Positions 46,351 to 58,166 of a stretch of DNA of 64,000 bases are shown piece after piece. Location: NCBI GenBank assembly GCA_951799445.1, contig OX637293.1:3782001-3846000 (forward strand), in the 5' to 3' direction. Position 1 is the stretch's first letter, and each line of letters starts with the position of its first letter. The notes beneath the pieces were generated by a model, which had not been told where the DNA came from, did not search any database, and saw only the letters and a list, made by a program, of their open reading frames with translations. Source of the DNA: Pseudisothecium myosuroides (lineage: Eukaryota; Streptophyta; Bryopsida; Hypnales; Lembophyllaceae). The position numbers and the translations under genes are program-made.

Positions 46351-47827
46351 TCAAGTCTTTAATTCCTACCTCAATTTGATATTGACACCATTGTAAGACT
46401 CATACTACATGTCAACAAAAGAGAATTCAAAAGGGTAGGTCTTGCACTCTAGAATTTCACAAGGAACGTCAAGCTCCTCACTGCGTTTCAAACCCTGCGA
46501 CTATCACTGTGAAAAGAAAATTGCAAGGACATAGTCATAACAAAATAATAGATGAAATATAGAAATCAAACAAGTAGCAATCATTCACTTACCAATTGAT
46601 GTGAAACCATAAAAACTGCCCATCAAAATACAACTCTGCTCCAGAGTCAATCAAAAAGACAAAATATTATAATTCCAAAACCTAAAAATAATAAGCGCCA
46701 GGAATCATATAAACAGTTGAATTTCCACATTTTGTTGATACATAACAATACAAAACTTTGTGTCTTGTAGTGAATCTCAAAGATCAGCAAATAAAAAGCA
46801 ATAAATAGATCTAACTGTGCTACCAAAACCTTCAATCCTAAATAATCAACAACATAAAGTATTAACCTAAATATCAATTTGTCCTAGGAGCTCAATCTTC
46901 ATTCCAGTATGTTCCACACTCTTCCCAAGCACAAGGTCAATTCAAACTTGCAATAAATTCCAACCTAATCATCAGAGCTAGAAGAGCCACAACAAGTTTA
47001 TGACTATTCAAACCAAATGTTTATATCATTCAAGCAGAAGGCTACAACCATGGAAATACTTGGTCAAGAAACAATAAAAACACTTGAGTAGGCGGTCATT
47101 GCACCCTCTTGATACAAAGCTTTCAAAGCTTCAAGAAGGTTGAGAAAAAAAATACAACTCACCTCCCCAACAATACTCTCTTGCCCCAGAAACAAAAGAA
47201 CCAAGACTCTCTGACCATTCTCCTTCTTCACATCCGCTTGCTTGCAAGTCTCAACATTGACAAGATAAATGGACACAGTGCACTGGGCCCAAATGATTGA
47301 TGAACAAGAATAAGATTTTAAAAAATGAAAACAATACAGAATCTGCCCTCCAAAACACATCACTAAGTGCCATTGATAGATCTGCGAAGCATATTGTTAT
47401 TTCTGTACTTGCCAATAACAAATTTGACAAGCTTATACTCACACGTAGAAAGGACTCTTATCTCATCCCATAACATCATCACAATCACTTGAAGTCCTTC
47501 ACGTGCTTTGATTCTCACCATAGCCAAGCGCAGCAACAAACTCAAAACAACAACACTATCATCATACAAATTACTACAAGAAAGGAAGCAAAAGTCAAAA
47601 GCTATCGACTACTGTAGAACTTGTATTAAGTGTACTCCAGTTGAACCCCACTTCGCCAAACGTAGGCCACGTTGTACATTGTGAATACAGTACTAGATAA
47701 GATTTATGCTTTCAAATGCAAATGCAAAGTTGATGGCATACTCTCTGTCCAAGAAAAAAGCCAATAAAAATATAAAAAATTATATTTATATATATAATTA
47801 TAAAACATAGATAATATCCTCATAAAA
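46351..47827. other. Spacer with minus-strand exon-like pieces
   Basis: On the minus strand, 47569-47450 reads MVRIKAREGLQVIVMMLWDE after a CTTGTAG acceptor and before GTGAGT. About 47307-47182 reads CTVSIYLVNVETCKQADVKK and ends GGGGAG/GTGAGT. These have proper-looking splice sites, but the phases I can infer do not join, so this is reported as a possible decayed host gene rather than a model. Family not recognised. Confidence 0.3.
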
Positions 47828-48286
47828 TCACTTCAATTTCCGTGTAGTTTCTACTACAATTCTCTCAAGACCGCGAATCTTTTGATTCGCCTCTTCCATA
47901 GTTTTGGCTTCTCTTATCAATTTCCACAATCTACAAACAAGATTGCGGCTAATTTGCACAGAACTCCCTAAACGAGAAAAACCACTCTCACTAGTGGTTT
48001 CTAATGTAGCATGGAAATCCTGTTGACCTCTCCAAATGATTTCAACGATCCCATCATATTTAGAAAAATCAATGTAAACTTTATAAGTTGGCACAACGAA
48101 CTTCCCCCCTTCACTCTTAAAAACATTAGCCTCTTTCCCCATTGCTAATTCTCCTGTTTCAGAAAACATAGGCATCCAAATACCATGACAATACATATTA
48201 TGGTCTTTGTCTTTATGGAAAGAATTAGAAAAATCGTCGAAGGTACAGGTTAGATAGCTCGCAAATATCCAGGCAATTGCTCGAAG
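47828..48286 (-). CDS. Unidentified ORF fused to a truncated gypsy LTR
   Basis: About 152 codons of unique sequence directly follow the inverted LTR copy. The open frame extends upstream into the LTR, and the junction reads TTGCAG/GTGAACTTCG, also a good splice acceptor. The protein contains YCHGIWMPMFSETGELAMGK, then VPTYKVYIDFSKYDGIVEII, and a C-terminal charged helix (KLIREAKTMEEANQKIRGLE), ending at 47828. There is no ATG at the start of the unique part, so expression would require LTR-initiated or spliced transcription, or an upstream exon lost to the insertion. No known domain recognised. No stops inside. Confidence 0.4.
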   Translation of the reverse strand, partial: LRAIAWIFASYLTCTFDDFSNSFHKDKDHNMYCHGIWMPMFSETGELAMGKEANVFKSEGGKFVVPTYKVYIDFSKYDGIVEIIWRGQQDFHATLETTSESGFSRLGSSVQISRNLVCRLWKLIREAKTMEEANQKIRGLERIVVETTRKLK

Positions 48287-49378
48287 TTCACCTGCAAGTA
48301 ACAGGCAATGAGTTAGTCCCTGGCTACTAAACTTAGAATGCAATTACCTTAGACTCTAAGACGCCCCGACCTCACTCGTGGAGCTCACTTGTACTTACCC
48401 CCGGGTCCCCTTGTCTCAGGCACTCCCATGTCACATGACTTGGGAGGGCCCAAGCCAAGAGTGGTTACAACCTACACCAGGGTACATGGCCTGGTGTCCC
48501 CCTTTGTACCCCCAAGGTACAAGACCTCCTACCGGGCATGTGAGTCTTTCAGCCTCACACCCCGCTCCCAACCGGAGTCATTCCTCACTCCCCTAGCATG
48601 GGCATTGCTTTAGCAATGAGTCCTGACCCCCATGCCAAGTCCAAGGTCTAGGGGTCGTTACACCCTCCTCCACTTAGAACATTTGATGTCCTCATCAAAG
48701 CCTTGGGTTACCCACCGCTCTAGTCTTCCCCGGTGAGCCTGCACTTATTATTTTCTTAAGGAGTGACCAACTCCCCAGATCAAGTGTTCACTTCATCAAG
48801 TACTTTTGATGCCTTAGTCGACGCTCTTTACGGTTACTAACTTCTTTCTTGACTAGATATGTTAGTTTCTATTTGGATTCCTTCAATGCCTCCCCTTGGG
48901 ATCCTGCATGCCATAAACAAGTTTTGGAACGTTTTAGCCGGCTGGTAGAATGTGTTCAGAGTTAGCAAAACTCCTCCCTTGATCACCCATTTGGGACATG
49001 GTTGGTCAGACCATGCGCTCCCGCTCCAAGGTACACCTCACAAATGAATCCACTTGCAGCTTGGTGTCCACACCTCAAGGTCGCCACGCTTGAGCTCACC
49101 CCTTTCAAATATCACCAAGTCCGGGGTGGTCTCCTTAGCGGCATCCATCCCTTAGTTCAACACAAAGTTCACCCTTAGACTTAGTACTCTCTCACCCAAC
49201 GCTAGAAGTCGGGCCACTTCTCACTATTCCAAAACTAGTCTCTATCTCTAGACTTACCATTTCTTTGGCTCCTCTGCGTCACTACAAGGACTAGGATCAC
49301 AAAAACTGTCTCTCCCCTCCTGCCTTAGAAAGGTTGGGGTCCTCACCAACTACTTCCGGTTTCTATCTTGAACTCTTT
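48287..49378 (-). repeat. Right arm of the 1,092-bp inverted duplication, with truncated LTR
   Basis: Reverse-complement copy of 43084-44175. In element orientation (minus strand) it holds the gypsy 3' untranslated region, PPT and LTR, with the LTR starting at 48662 and cut off at 48287, 62 bp short of its end. On the other side it stops at 49378, exactly where the CACTA terminus begins. The missing polyprotein end should therefore lie beyond the far end of the CACTA element. Confidence 0.93.
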
Positions 49379-50031
49379 CACTACTAGAATGCCAGGCCCT
49401 ATTCAGCAGATGTTAGCTCATAATGTGTTAATTCGGACTTCTTGTGCTACTAAAAGGGCACCAACAACAAAGACCTTTCAGAAATCAGCTGACATTGTAG
49501 ACCTCTGTTGATTTTGGGATCGGGACTCTAAGTCAATCCAACGTGGCATGGAACAGCGATTTGCACGTAAGATATTTTTTACTTTTCACTAACTTCCAAG
49601 TGCTCTGGAGTGTACACTTTACCCTATTATTATTGCAAACTTTTTGACTACATGAAAAAAACTACCATACTATTTTCGGCCAATTTGGTGTTCACTATTA
49701 TTAAACTGAACATGGGCACTGTAGACATATATGGCCACCGTTTTAGATTTTTTACATCTCCACGTTTAATGAAATCTGTCCAATGCAAGTAACGTCATTC
49801 CTTCGTCACATTTCAACTCATCCAAGGTTTAGGGTATGTACATTCCGCAACAACATCACATGTCTTCATTTCACTGTCCAAGTCACCTTGTAATTTCCCT
49901 GGCTGCCAAAGAAACCTGGAAACATGGGAGTCCACATTATTATGATTGATCAGAATTTGTTGAAAGACTGTAAAATTACGGATTTTATTGCACACCGTTC
50001 CCACAGTCATGGGAGGATAACACACTGGTCG

Positions 50032-50123
50032 ATAGAAATCACGTGATTCCATGATTCGTAGGAAAGAATCTATCACTATCCACGGAAGCACCGAGGTCAC
50101 ATAGAAATCACGTGATTCCATGA
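50032..50123. repeat. 23-bp direct repeat containing a CACGTG palindrome
   Basis: ATAGAAATCACGTGATTCCA plus three bases occurs at 50032-50054 and again at 50101-50123. Each copy has ATCACGTGAT in its centre. The pair sits 650-750 bp from the CACTA terminus, where such elements carry repeated binding sites for their own proteins. Confidence 0.7.
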
Positions 50124-50335
50124 CACTCAAAGCAAACCACACTCTCTCCACTGCAGTCAAAATCCTCTGAATGCCTCGAAGCTCTTACTGTGCCCTACAG
50201 AGCCCACAACACATTCTAAGACTTTGACAGCCCTAAGTCCAAGAAATCTAAAGAAAACATATGACACGACCACCGCTAAGCATGTGGACATGTCCTTCAA
50301 AAACATGTGCAAAAAAACCCTTCACTGCCCACTCA

Positions 50336-53300
50336 TCACTGGTCCTCGTCAGAGGAGGACCCAGACTCCCCCAAATCACGATCCATCACTTCGTAGTCGC
50401 CCACCACCATCGCCTCTTCTTCCTGAACCAGCCGGCCTGCCGCAGATCTCCCTGGATTTTCCTCGGGCACTTCCTGTGCTGGGCGAAGTCCCTCGTGATC
50501 CAAGTCTTCTCCAAAAGCGAAGAGGGGTCCGTCTTCAAGGGCTCCTACACTCCCATATACTCTACGACCTCGGACCTCCTTCCGTAAAACTACCTTCCAG
50601 CCAGGTTCTTCCCTGGCATCTGCGAAATAAACCTGTTCTATGTGCATTGGAAATGCAAAAGATTCAGGACCAAATTCAACAACGGAATTGAAGTTTGCCA
50701 ACGTGAAACCCCACTTATCCTTTTTGACAGTCGCTGTATTCCCTCGGTAATTGGCCTTCACCCAATTACATAGTAGTACAATTACACAAAGACCACTGTA
50801 ATTTACCTCCACAATCTCCTCGAGCTCCCCCACGTACTCCAGATTTGCCATCACAAAATTCCTATCTCGCAAACCAGATCGACAAGGTTGAGAGAAAGTT
50901 GCTGCCACTCCTGAGTCGCATGTCTTCAGGTGTCCCTCAACACCTGCAACACGAAGGTGGTTGCCAAATGCCCACATGCTCCGATATTTTGTGGCCATGA
51001 CAGAGGGAGGCTTAGATAAACAAGCAACATCGGCCTCCACCTCCAAATTCGAGGCCATCTGCTCAGCTACATGTTTCTGAAGCCACTCACTAAACAACAT
51101 CGGCTTCTGCATGTGGGGAGGATAAGGAGGAGCTCTGTGACCCCTTCTACAAGGGTTTGCTCTTCTGAAGTCTTCCCGTTCGGAAATGACATTGCCATGA
51201 TACTCTTCATAGCGGCTGCAACACAAGCCACACAACCATACGTTAGTCAAAGTTTTGGGCTGTCTATGTCAACCTCCACAGCCCTATTCAAATTCATGAC
51301 TCTATTACGCACTTACCTGCCGTGACATGCATGCCACGCCCTGCTCAACAAAGTTTCACTACTTACAAAATGACCATGTCAAGTATACTGAATACTATCA
51401 CTTCCTAGAAACCAGCACAGTGTACCCTTCATTCCGTTCACTCGCATTCTTTTTCATTAAAGACAGTCAGCTACCAATTACTTTATGTACGTCTCTGTAA
51501 ATATTCACAAAACTTCTTCACTGCGTAAGCATTGGACTCTATTGACGAATACAATTCTCATTCGTATATATATTCTAATTCTCAAGTGCCAAATGGACAA
51601 CTTCTTTCACTGCAGTTCTACTAAATCGAATACACTGTCTACTGATCAATTACCCGCATGACTACAAAAACTCTTAGAGGTTCCAAGGAGAAAAAAAGTT
51701 TCCCCAAAATACAAAAGAAAAGATCACTGTGTATCCATCCTACTCAAGTTCGCTCGTGCTTTTCTTCCACCTTCACGACAACAGTTCAAAATCCCATAAC
51801 AATGGGACATCAACTAGGCACTTGTCAAGGACGCCCTAAATTTACTTTACATTCCAAGATTTCTTCATGGACAAATCAACCTCGCATTTCCAGCAAAAAA
51901 CAACATTAGACCACTTCTTTAGAAAATCTGAACAACCTCGGCCTGCAGTCTTTCAACAACTCCACCTAACTTCAACATAAAAACAACGCTACTTATTCAA
52001 CAACATTGTTTATACCCACTTTCAATTTCATATCCTCATTCATGTCTACATGGACTGTTTCCTTAACAAATTCACCTGCATTCCTACCTCATGCGCTACT
52101 ATACCATGACTTCTTGACGTAACCTACATCAAAATTCACTCTCTCAATATTCTCATATCCAATGCAGAATGATCTCTTCTTCTAAGTGAACACAAGTACT
52201 CTGACATTACCTCGGAAAAATTATATTCCGAGTCCTTCAAACAATGCCCCAAAAGAAGGGGACTGAACAACGACGTGACTAGCAAAAGTTCACCGACTGA
52301 GGTGACAACCGCCAAGGGCCTCAAATTTCCATTGCTGGCATGCGTGCAATTCAACTGGTTAACAGCGCTTCCACAAGGTAGTCTGAATCCAATTTCATCA
52401 TGTGGGCACTCCAATCGTGACCAATTACTTAACTACAACTTTGTGGTTCCTTTTCGGCACCAAACACTGTCCACATTCTGGCAAAGAAGATATATCGTCC
52501 AGTACAGGCTGCTTATACACAACCTCCTCACAAAACATTGTACTTTAGCATTTCCAAAAATTGAAATGGACAAACTAGTACAAGGGAAGAAACCTTACTC
52601 ACGGTAGGCCTCCAACTGGACAGCATTGTCCAATACGAAGCCGTGAATCCATTTCCGCAAATCCACAGACAGCTTCCGGGGCTTCCCTTTGCCTTCCACG
52701 ATCTCGTCGTTCATAGTTGGATCTTCTTTGCTATCCCAGACTCTCCTCGAGGTGGGACTGTAGTCCGACATGTATTCGGTAACGAAGCCCAACGCCTCCT
52801 CCATTTGATATCCCTGTGCAATACTACCCTCAGGTTTAGCTAAGTTTTTCACAAACGTTTTTAGGCCTTTGAAGTATCTCTCGTACGGATACATCCACCT
52901 TGTGTGAACCGGGCCGCAAGTGAAAAGCTCATCCACTAGATGAATTGTCAAGTGCACTGTGATGTCAAAAAAAGAGGGAGGTAGTTCCTTCTCCAGTGAC
53001 GATAATGTTTCTGCTACATCTTCCATTTGTTGTGCCCTTGTCTCCGGATTCACTACCTTCGCACAAAGTTTTTGAAACACTCTGCTCAGCCGCATGATTG
53101 CACCAACCACTCCGTCATTCCCAATGTTTCTCAGACAAACGGGCAAAATTTGCTGCAATAACACATGGTAGTCGTGTGACTTCAAACCCCTCAATTTCCC
53201 ATCAGTTATGCGTCGGTGAAGTGTTGACACATACCCGGAAGGAGTCTTGATAGACTTCAAAACGTCCAAGAACTCTCGCCTCTCTTGATTTGATAAAACA

Positions 53301-56219
53301 TAGGGGGCATCTGGTATGTAGAGTCTGTCATTGTTCGGCCCCTGGCGAAAAAGCCAAAGGTGCGGACGAATTCCTCGTTGCTCCATGTCGACGCGAACTG
53401 ACGCATTGTCCTTCTCTCCCATCAATGTCTTCAACAAGTTTTCGCAGACGTTCTTCTCGCAATGCATCACATCAAACAAGTGCCGACGAGGAAGATCCTG
53501 CATTCGCATTCATGAAATCAATACTTCATTTTATGAGATATTTTAATCACAATTTCTGATCCTCCCCATGCATGACACTTCATGGATTCGTGGACCACTT
53601 CCGAGCATGCCAACTCTGTCGCAATGGACACCGGCTCGATCTGAAGGAAACAGGTGGTCATGTTATATAGTGCTTGACACATCACAGCGAAACCCATCAG
53701 AGGATCGGAAGATGCAATCTCTTCCTAGCTTCAACTAGACCCTCTACAACAATACATATATCTTTTTAGCCTTAACAATTCAACCGAGGTACCAGCATCA
53801 CCGACCTCTGTCGACCTGGCGTTCAATTGGGACTATCTACTTCGATTGATCTCGAGAAAACAAAATATACTTCACCTAATGTGTTCCCTTTGTATTTTTA
53901 ATGTTCCCGACGTCTCAAACTTTTACAATCATCCCATGCACGACGCGCACAAGATAAAAATCGTCATTTCTGCGATTTCAGATACTACACATCACTGGAG
54001 ACATGATAACTAACTTGTTCGGAATCAAGTACTGACCGCATACTAACAGACTCCACTATGACCCTGAGCAAACAATATTTATTAATTAACTTTCACTAAT
54101 TACTGTGAGCCTGTGGGAATGTAAACAAAGTTTTTCAAAGTACACACACACATGCCTCCACACAACTCAAACTCCAATGCTACCGCTCCTTAATACAATC
54201 CAGTAGAGATGCAAAGATCTTGAAATCCAACTGCCATAAGTCTGCAGTGATGATGAAAAGAAGGAAAGAGTTCCTGTACTCACCAACCAATATGGTAGCT
54301 CGAAAAGAGAACTCACTCTCTTCACCCCGTGAACTTTGACAGGGTCGTCCGGACCATCTTTTTCCCCTCCATCCTCAAGGTATGTGCTTCGTTCTTCGCC
54401 CATGTCACGTATTTCTCTACCTGATGGGGTTTCTGGAGCTTGGCGCCACTCTTGATTACCATCAAAAGCAGCCCTGGCTCTACGAAATCTATGCTCCTCC
54501 GGAAGCCAACGTCGCGCCCCAAGATATACCATCTTCTTCAAAGAAGCTGAGTGACCAGCCATGGTTTCTGACATGCACGATGGACATCCCCTGTATCCTT
54601 TTACCTGTTGGCCGGATATCAAGCCATATGCGGGGAAGTCATTTATTATGCACAACAAAACTGCCCTGATCATGAAGTTCCGCTCACCAATAGGCAGTGA
54701 ACAGTCTGTAGCAGAAACTCCCCTCCACAGCTTCACAAGATCACGAACTAGAGGAGCCAAAAAAACGTCGACATTGTCTCCATGGGGGGCCTTCTCTCCA
54801 GGAATGAGTAGCGCCAAAGAAATAAAGAACTTCTTCGTAACCAGCCAAGGTGGAAGATTATATATGACTAATAACACTGGCCACATGGAGTACCTGGAGC
54901 TCTGGTTACCAAATGGATTGACACCGTCTGCTACCATCCCGAAATATACATTTCTCTCCTCCTCCTTGAACGTAGGATCAATGTCATGAACTGCTGCCCA
55001 CTGCGGGCTGTCTATTATGGAACGCATCAAGCCATCATCTGACTTGTTAGACGCATGCCATCTCATAAGCTTTGCGACTTCAGGGCAACGGTACAAGCGT
55101 CGCAAACGTGGAATTACGGGAAAGTATCGTACAACTTTCCGAGGGATACTGTCTGACCCGTCAATGTATCGAGACTCTCCGCATTCTGGGCAACTGTTTA
55201 GGCCGCCATTTTCTGTTCCTTCATACAGAATGTGTCCAGCTGCGCAGCAGTGAATTTGTTCATGCTCCAAGCCCATTTTCATAATCATCCGCTTCATCTC
55301 GTATGAAGACCGTGGCAAGCGATTTGCCTGCGGAAGTATATCAGCACTTAAGAAGCGTAAAAGTTCATCCAAGAAAGTTTGCGAAACACTGTATAAGTTG
55401 ATCATGTTCATGAGGACTATGCTTGTTTGTAAGCGATTGACACCACAGCCTTCATATAGAGGCTCCGTCGATTCTTGGATTAACTCCTCCATGTCCGCAG
55501 CTTCAAGTTCAATATCTTCTTCGTCTGGCTGATGGTTTTCCCGGGGACTCCGCGGCTCTCCATGCACATCCATGCGGATGTCATCAACACGAGCAAAGGC
55601 ATCACGTACCATATCCTCTACTTCTACTTCCGTTCGTTGGGGCCAAACAAATCCAGGTTCGTCATCGTCATGCCTTCTCCAAGCATAAGCTTCCTCTCTG
55701 TCTTCGACAACGTCCACTGGACCTCGGATGTTACGACCATCTACTGTCTGCGAGGTAGTGGTGAAGAAAATAATTAATGTAAATTCGTTTTCTGCATTCC
55801 TCGCTTTCAATAAATAGAATGACAAAACAGACACTGTGGAATACTTCAATAGAATTCCGTAGGTGACGACCAAGCGGTCCAGGATATGAATTCACGATAT
55901 CATATTCCGGCAACAACGTAAACTTGAGAAACTGTTGTAGATACTTCTCTTATTGAGAGCTATGTATCGTGGAAGTATAGACCAATGGAAAATATACATG
56001 TTTCAAGCATGCAATACGGAGTGCTCTGTGACTCACCATGATCGGATAAGGGAGGTAAGGATCCCGCCCAAACATCCTGTGATGTCTTGCCACTAGTGCA
56101 GTGCTCCGGATTCGTCCTCCATTGCATCGCGTACAGGCGCAGGGGTACTCCGGAAGGCCGAGCCTGAAAGCTACTGCCCTTTCTATATGGTAAGCAGCTC
56201 CCATACGCTGCGGCCTCAT
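50336..56219 (-). CDS. CACTA transposase, Tnp2/TnpD type
   Basis: Exons on the minus strand: 56219-56037 (ATG; Cys-rich N-terminal Transpos_assoc-like domain with CACTRC), 55747-54284, 53497-52603 and 51215-50336 (stop). The first two introns join in phase. Exon 2 carries the Transposase_21 core (RYSMWPVLLVIYNLPPWL, then GEKAPHGDNVDVFLAPLV and INDFPAYG). Exon 3 continues with HLFDVMHCEKNVCENLL and a DUF4218-type block (ELPPSFFDITVHLTIHLV, CGPVHTRWMYPYERYFKGLK). Exon 4 carries a DUF4216-type block (DKWGFTLANFNSV, FADAREEPGWKVVL) and an acidic tail. The protein cuts and moves CACTA elements in the nucleus. Exon 3 ends in phase 1 but exon 4 needs phase 2, so a small exon was missed or there is an indel. 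All exons are free of internal stops, suggesting recent activity. Confidence 0.88.
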
Positions 56220-57105
56220 TGTGTATTAGAAAGTAAGCCGTGATTTGCTCTTCTCCTTGTCGTTCACTGGAATGATGATGTCAAGCACATAGACTCCCCA
56301 ATCAGTGGACAAGGCACCGTTCAATTGATTTCCACTCCAAATTTGTCGCCAGAGAACCCTCAAGGTCAATTCCACTCAGATTGTGTCAACACCAAGCCCT
56401 GAACCAAATTTGCGGTACTGTGTTCACGTCCTAGGCGCTGGCCCTGTACAACAAGGACACAAAGCATGTCAATATTGTACCCCACTGCAATTTCAAGTGA
56501 CTGTAATGCGGCTTCTTAAGAATTTCAGTGGATTTATGAGAGACATTACACATTGCCGTTTATATTCTTCTCACTTCCTTGCAAACATCCCAAAGAAAAA
56601 AAAAATGGTATGAGGCCTACTTTCTGGATCGAACACGTAATTGGAGATATAGAGCCATCGATATTTAAAAAATGAAACCTCGAGCTATTGTGTCATGCAT
56701 GATGTTCCTTCTTGCAACAATGACATTCGTTTCATGCATGCATAGTACAGTTAACATGGACCCATCTTATATTCCATGCAGAAGTAGCCAACAGCAATCC
56801 GTACATCGGACATTATATCAATGCGTAGCAAAAGCAACAGGCATGTCTCCCTATGACCCTGCTAAAAAGTTCTCAGACCTCCTTTGAAAAAACGTCATTG
56901 TCACTGCCTACTTCAATTATTGTACACTCAAAGCACTCGTGAAGTGAAGTGCGAAAAGTCATGCAGAGAATATAGCAATTAGGAAGTACACAATAATTCA
57001 AAAGAAAAATCATCTGTTACTGAGGACCTCCTCCACGTCTTTTAAAAAACATGTAACAATTCACGTCCATTGTCTAATGGGGAGTTTTCAACTGGTGACC
57101 TTCTA
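56220..57105. other. CACTA internal spacer upstream of tnp2
   Basis: Contains the presumed tnp2 promoter and 5'UTR. The + strand frames here (56383-56613, 56672-56887) lack motif or splice support. Confidence 0.35.
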
Positions 57106-57109
57106 TTAA

Positions 57110-58054
57110 CCCCTAAAGGTTTTTGACTATGTTTTCACCAAAAACGCTCCAAAACTGCCATTTCTAATACTAGTGCCAAATTTTAGAAAAAAAACATCTT
57201 TGGACACACGTAACCGTAGGATCTTGTAGTAAACTTGTTTGAGAAGATGTGAAAAAAAATTCAGAATTTTCCACCATGTGGATTGCAAGATAATAGCGGT
57301 TGAATTGACAAAAATCCTTTTTTTGTCCCTGCGAAAATCCGGGCAGCTGACCTTCACAAGGTCACATTTGTATGAAAAAAGGTCCAAAATGGTGGTTACT
57401 CTTTGGATTCATTCTGCAAGGCAAGTTGGCTACATGCTAGAAAAATTTCAGATCATTTCAAATTGTACAACATATAGGAAAAAAATAGTAAGTAGGAAGA
57501 GGTAGAGAATGATTCAAAACACTAAATTGTTAAGAATTTATTTATGGAATTGAAAAATGCCAATCCCAACGGTTGTAATGTTGTAATCAACAATCTACAC
57601 CCAATGTTTTTATTTTTTTTCAAAAAAATTCAAAATTGAGTTAAATAAAGGACTTCAAAGTTTATTTTAGTTTATTTTAGAATAGAGATTCCATAACTAC
57701 ACTCAAACTAAGAATCCTCATAACTTTTGACTCATTGATCGGAATGGAATGATTCAAAGCTTCCCGCGTACATATAAATCTAAAGAACCAATTTCAAATT
57801 TTTATTTTTTTTAAAAGTGATTTTTAAAGAAGTTTTTTTTGCTGCCCGGGCTGCCCGCCGAACGTGGAAAATGACATATCATGCAATAACTTTTTAACCA
57901 TGTAGTCAAAAGTTATGAAAATTGTTGGGCCTTAAAGCTACTCCTCGGGCACATCTTGTGTGAAAGTTTCAAAGAAAAAAAATAAAAACTCCGCTCGTAG
58001 TGAGCTGCCCCAAAAAGCTATGTTCTCAAAAAAGCATGTTCAGGGCTTTAGGGG
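57110..58054. mobile_element. piggyBac-like non-autonomous element, copy 2 (945 bp), nested in the CACTA
   Basis: Starts CCCCTAAAGG and ends GCTTTAGGGG, with TTAA at 57106-57109 and 58055-58058. Opposite in orientation to copy 1, with alignable ends and a diverged interior. No coding sequence. Its location inside the CACTA shows it inserted after that sequence was in place, or was carried along by the CACTA. Confidence 0.88.
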
Positions 58055-58166
58055 TTAAAGTATAGTTGAAGTGTCCGTTCTGAGGAAGAAAAAGTAGCCG
58101 AACTCCCTAACATGGACAGAGTACAATGACAACGATGGATTTATGAAATCGTTTGTTTAACTACTT

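Noticed and set aside
54382..55253. Several + strand frames opposite tnp2 exon 2
   Set aside because: Antisense shadows of the conserved transposase exon.
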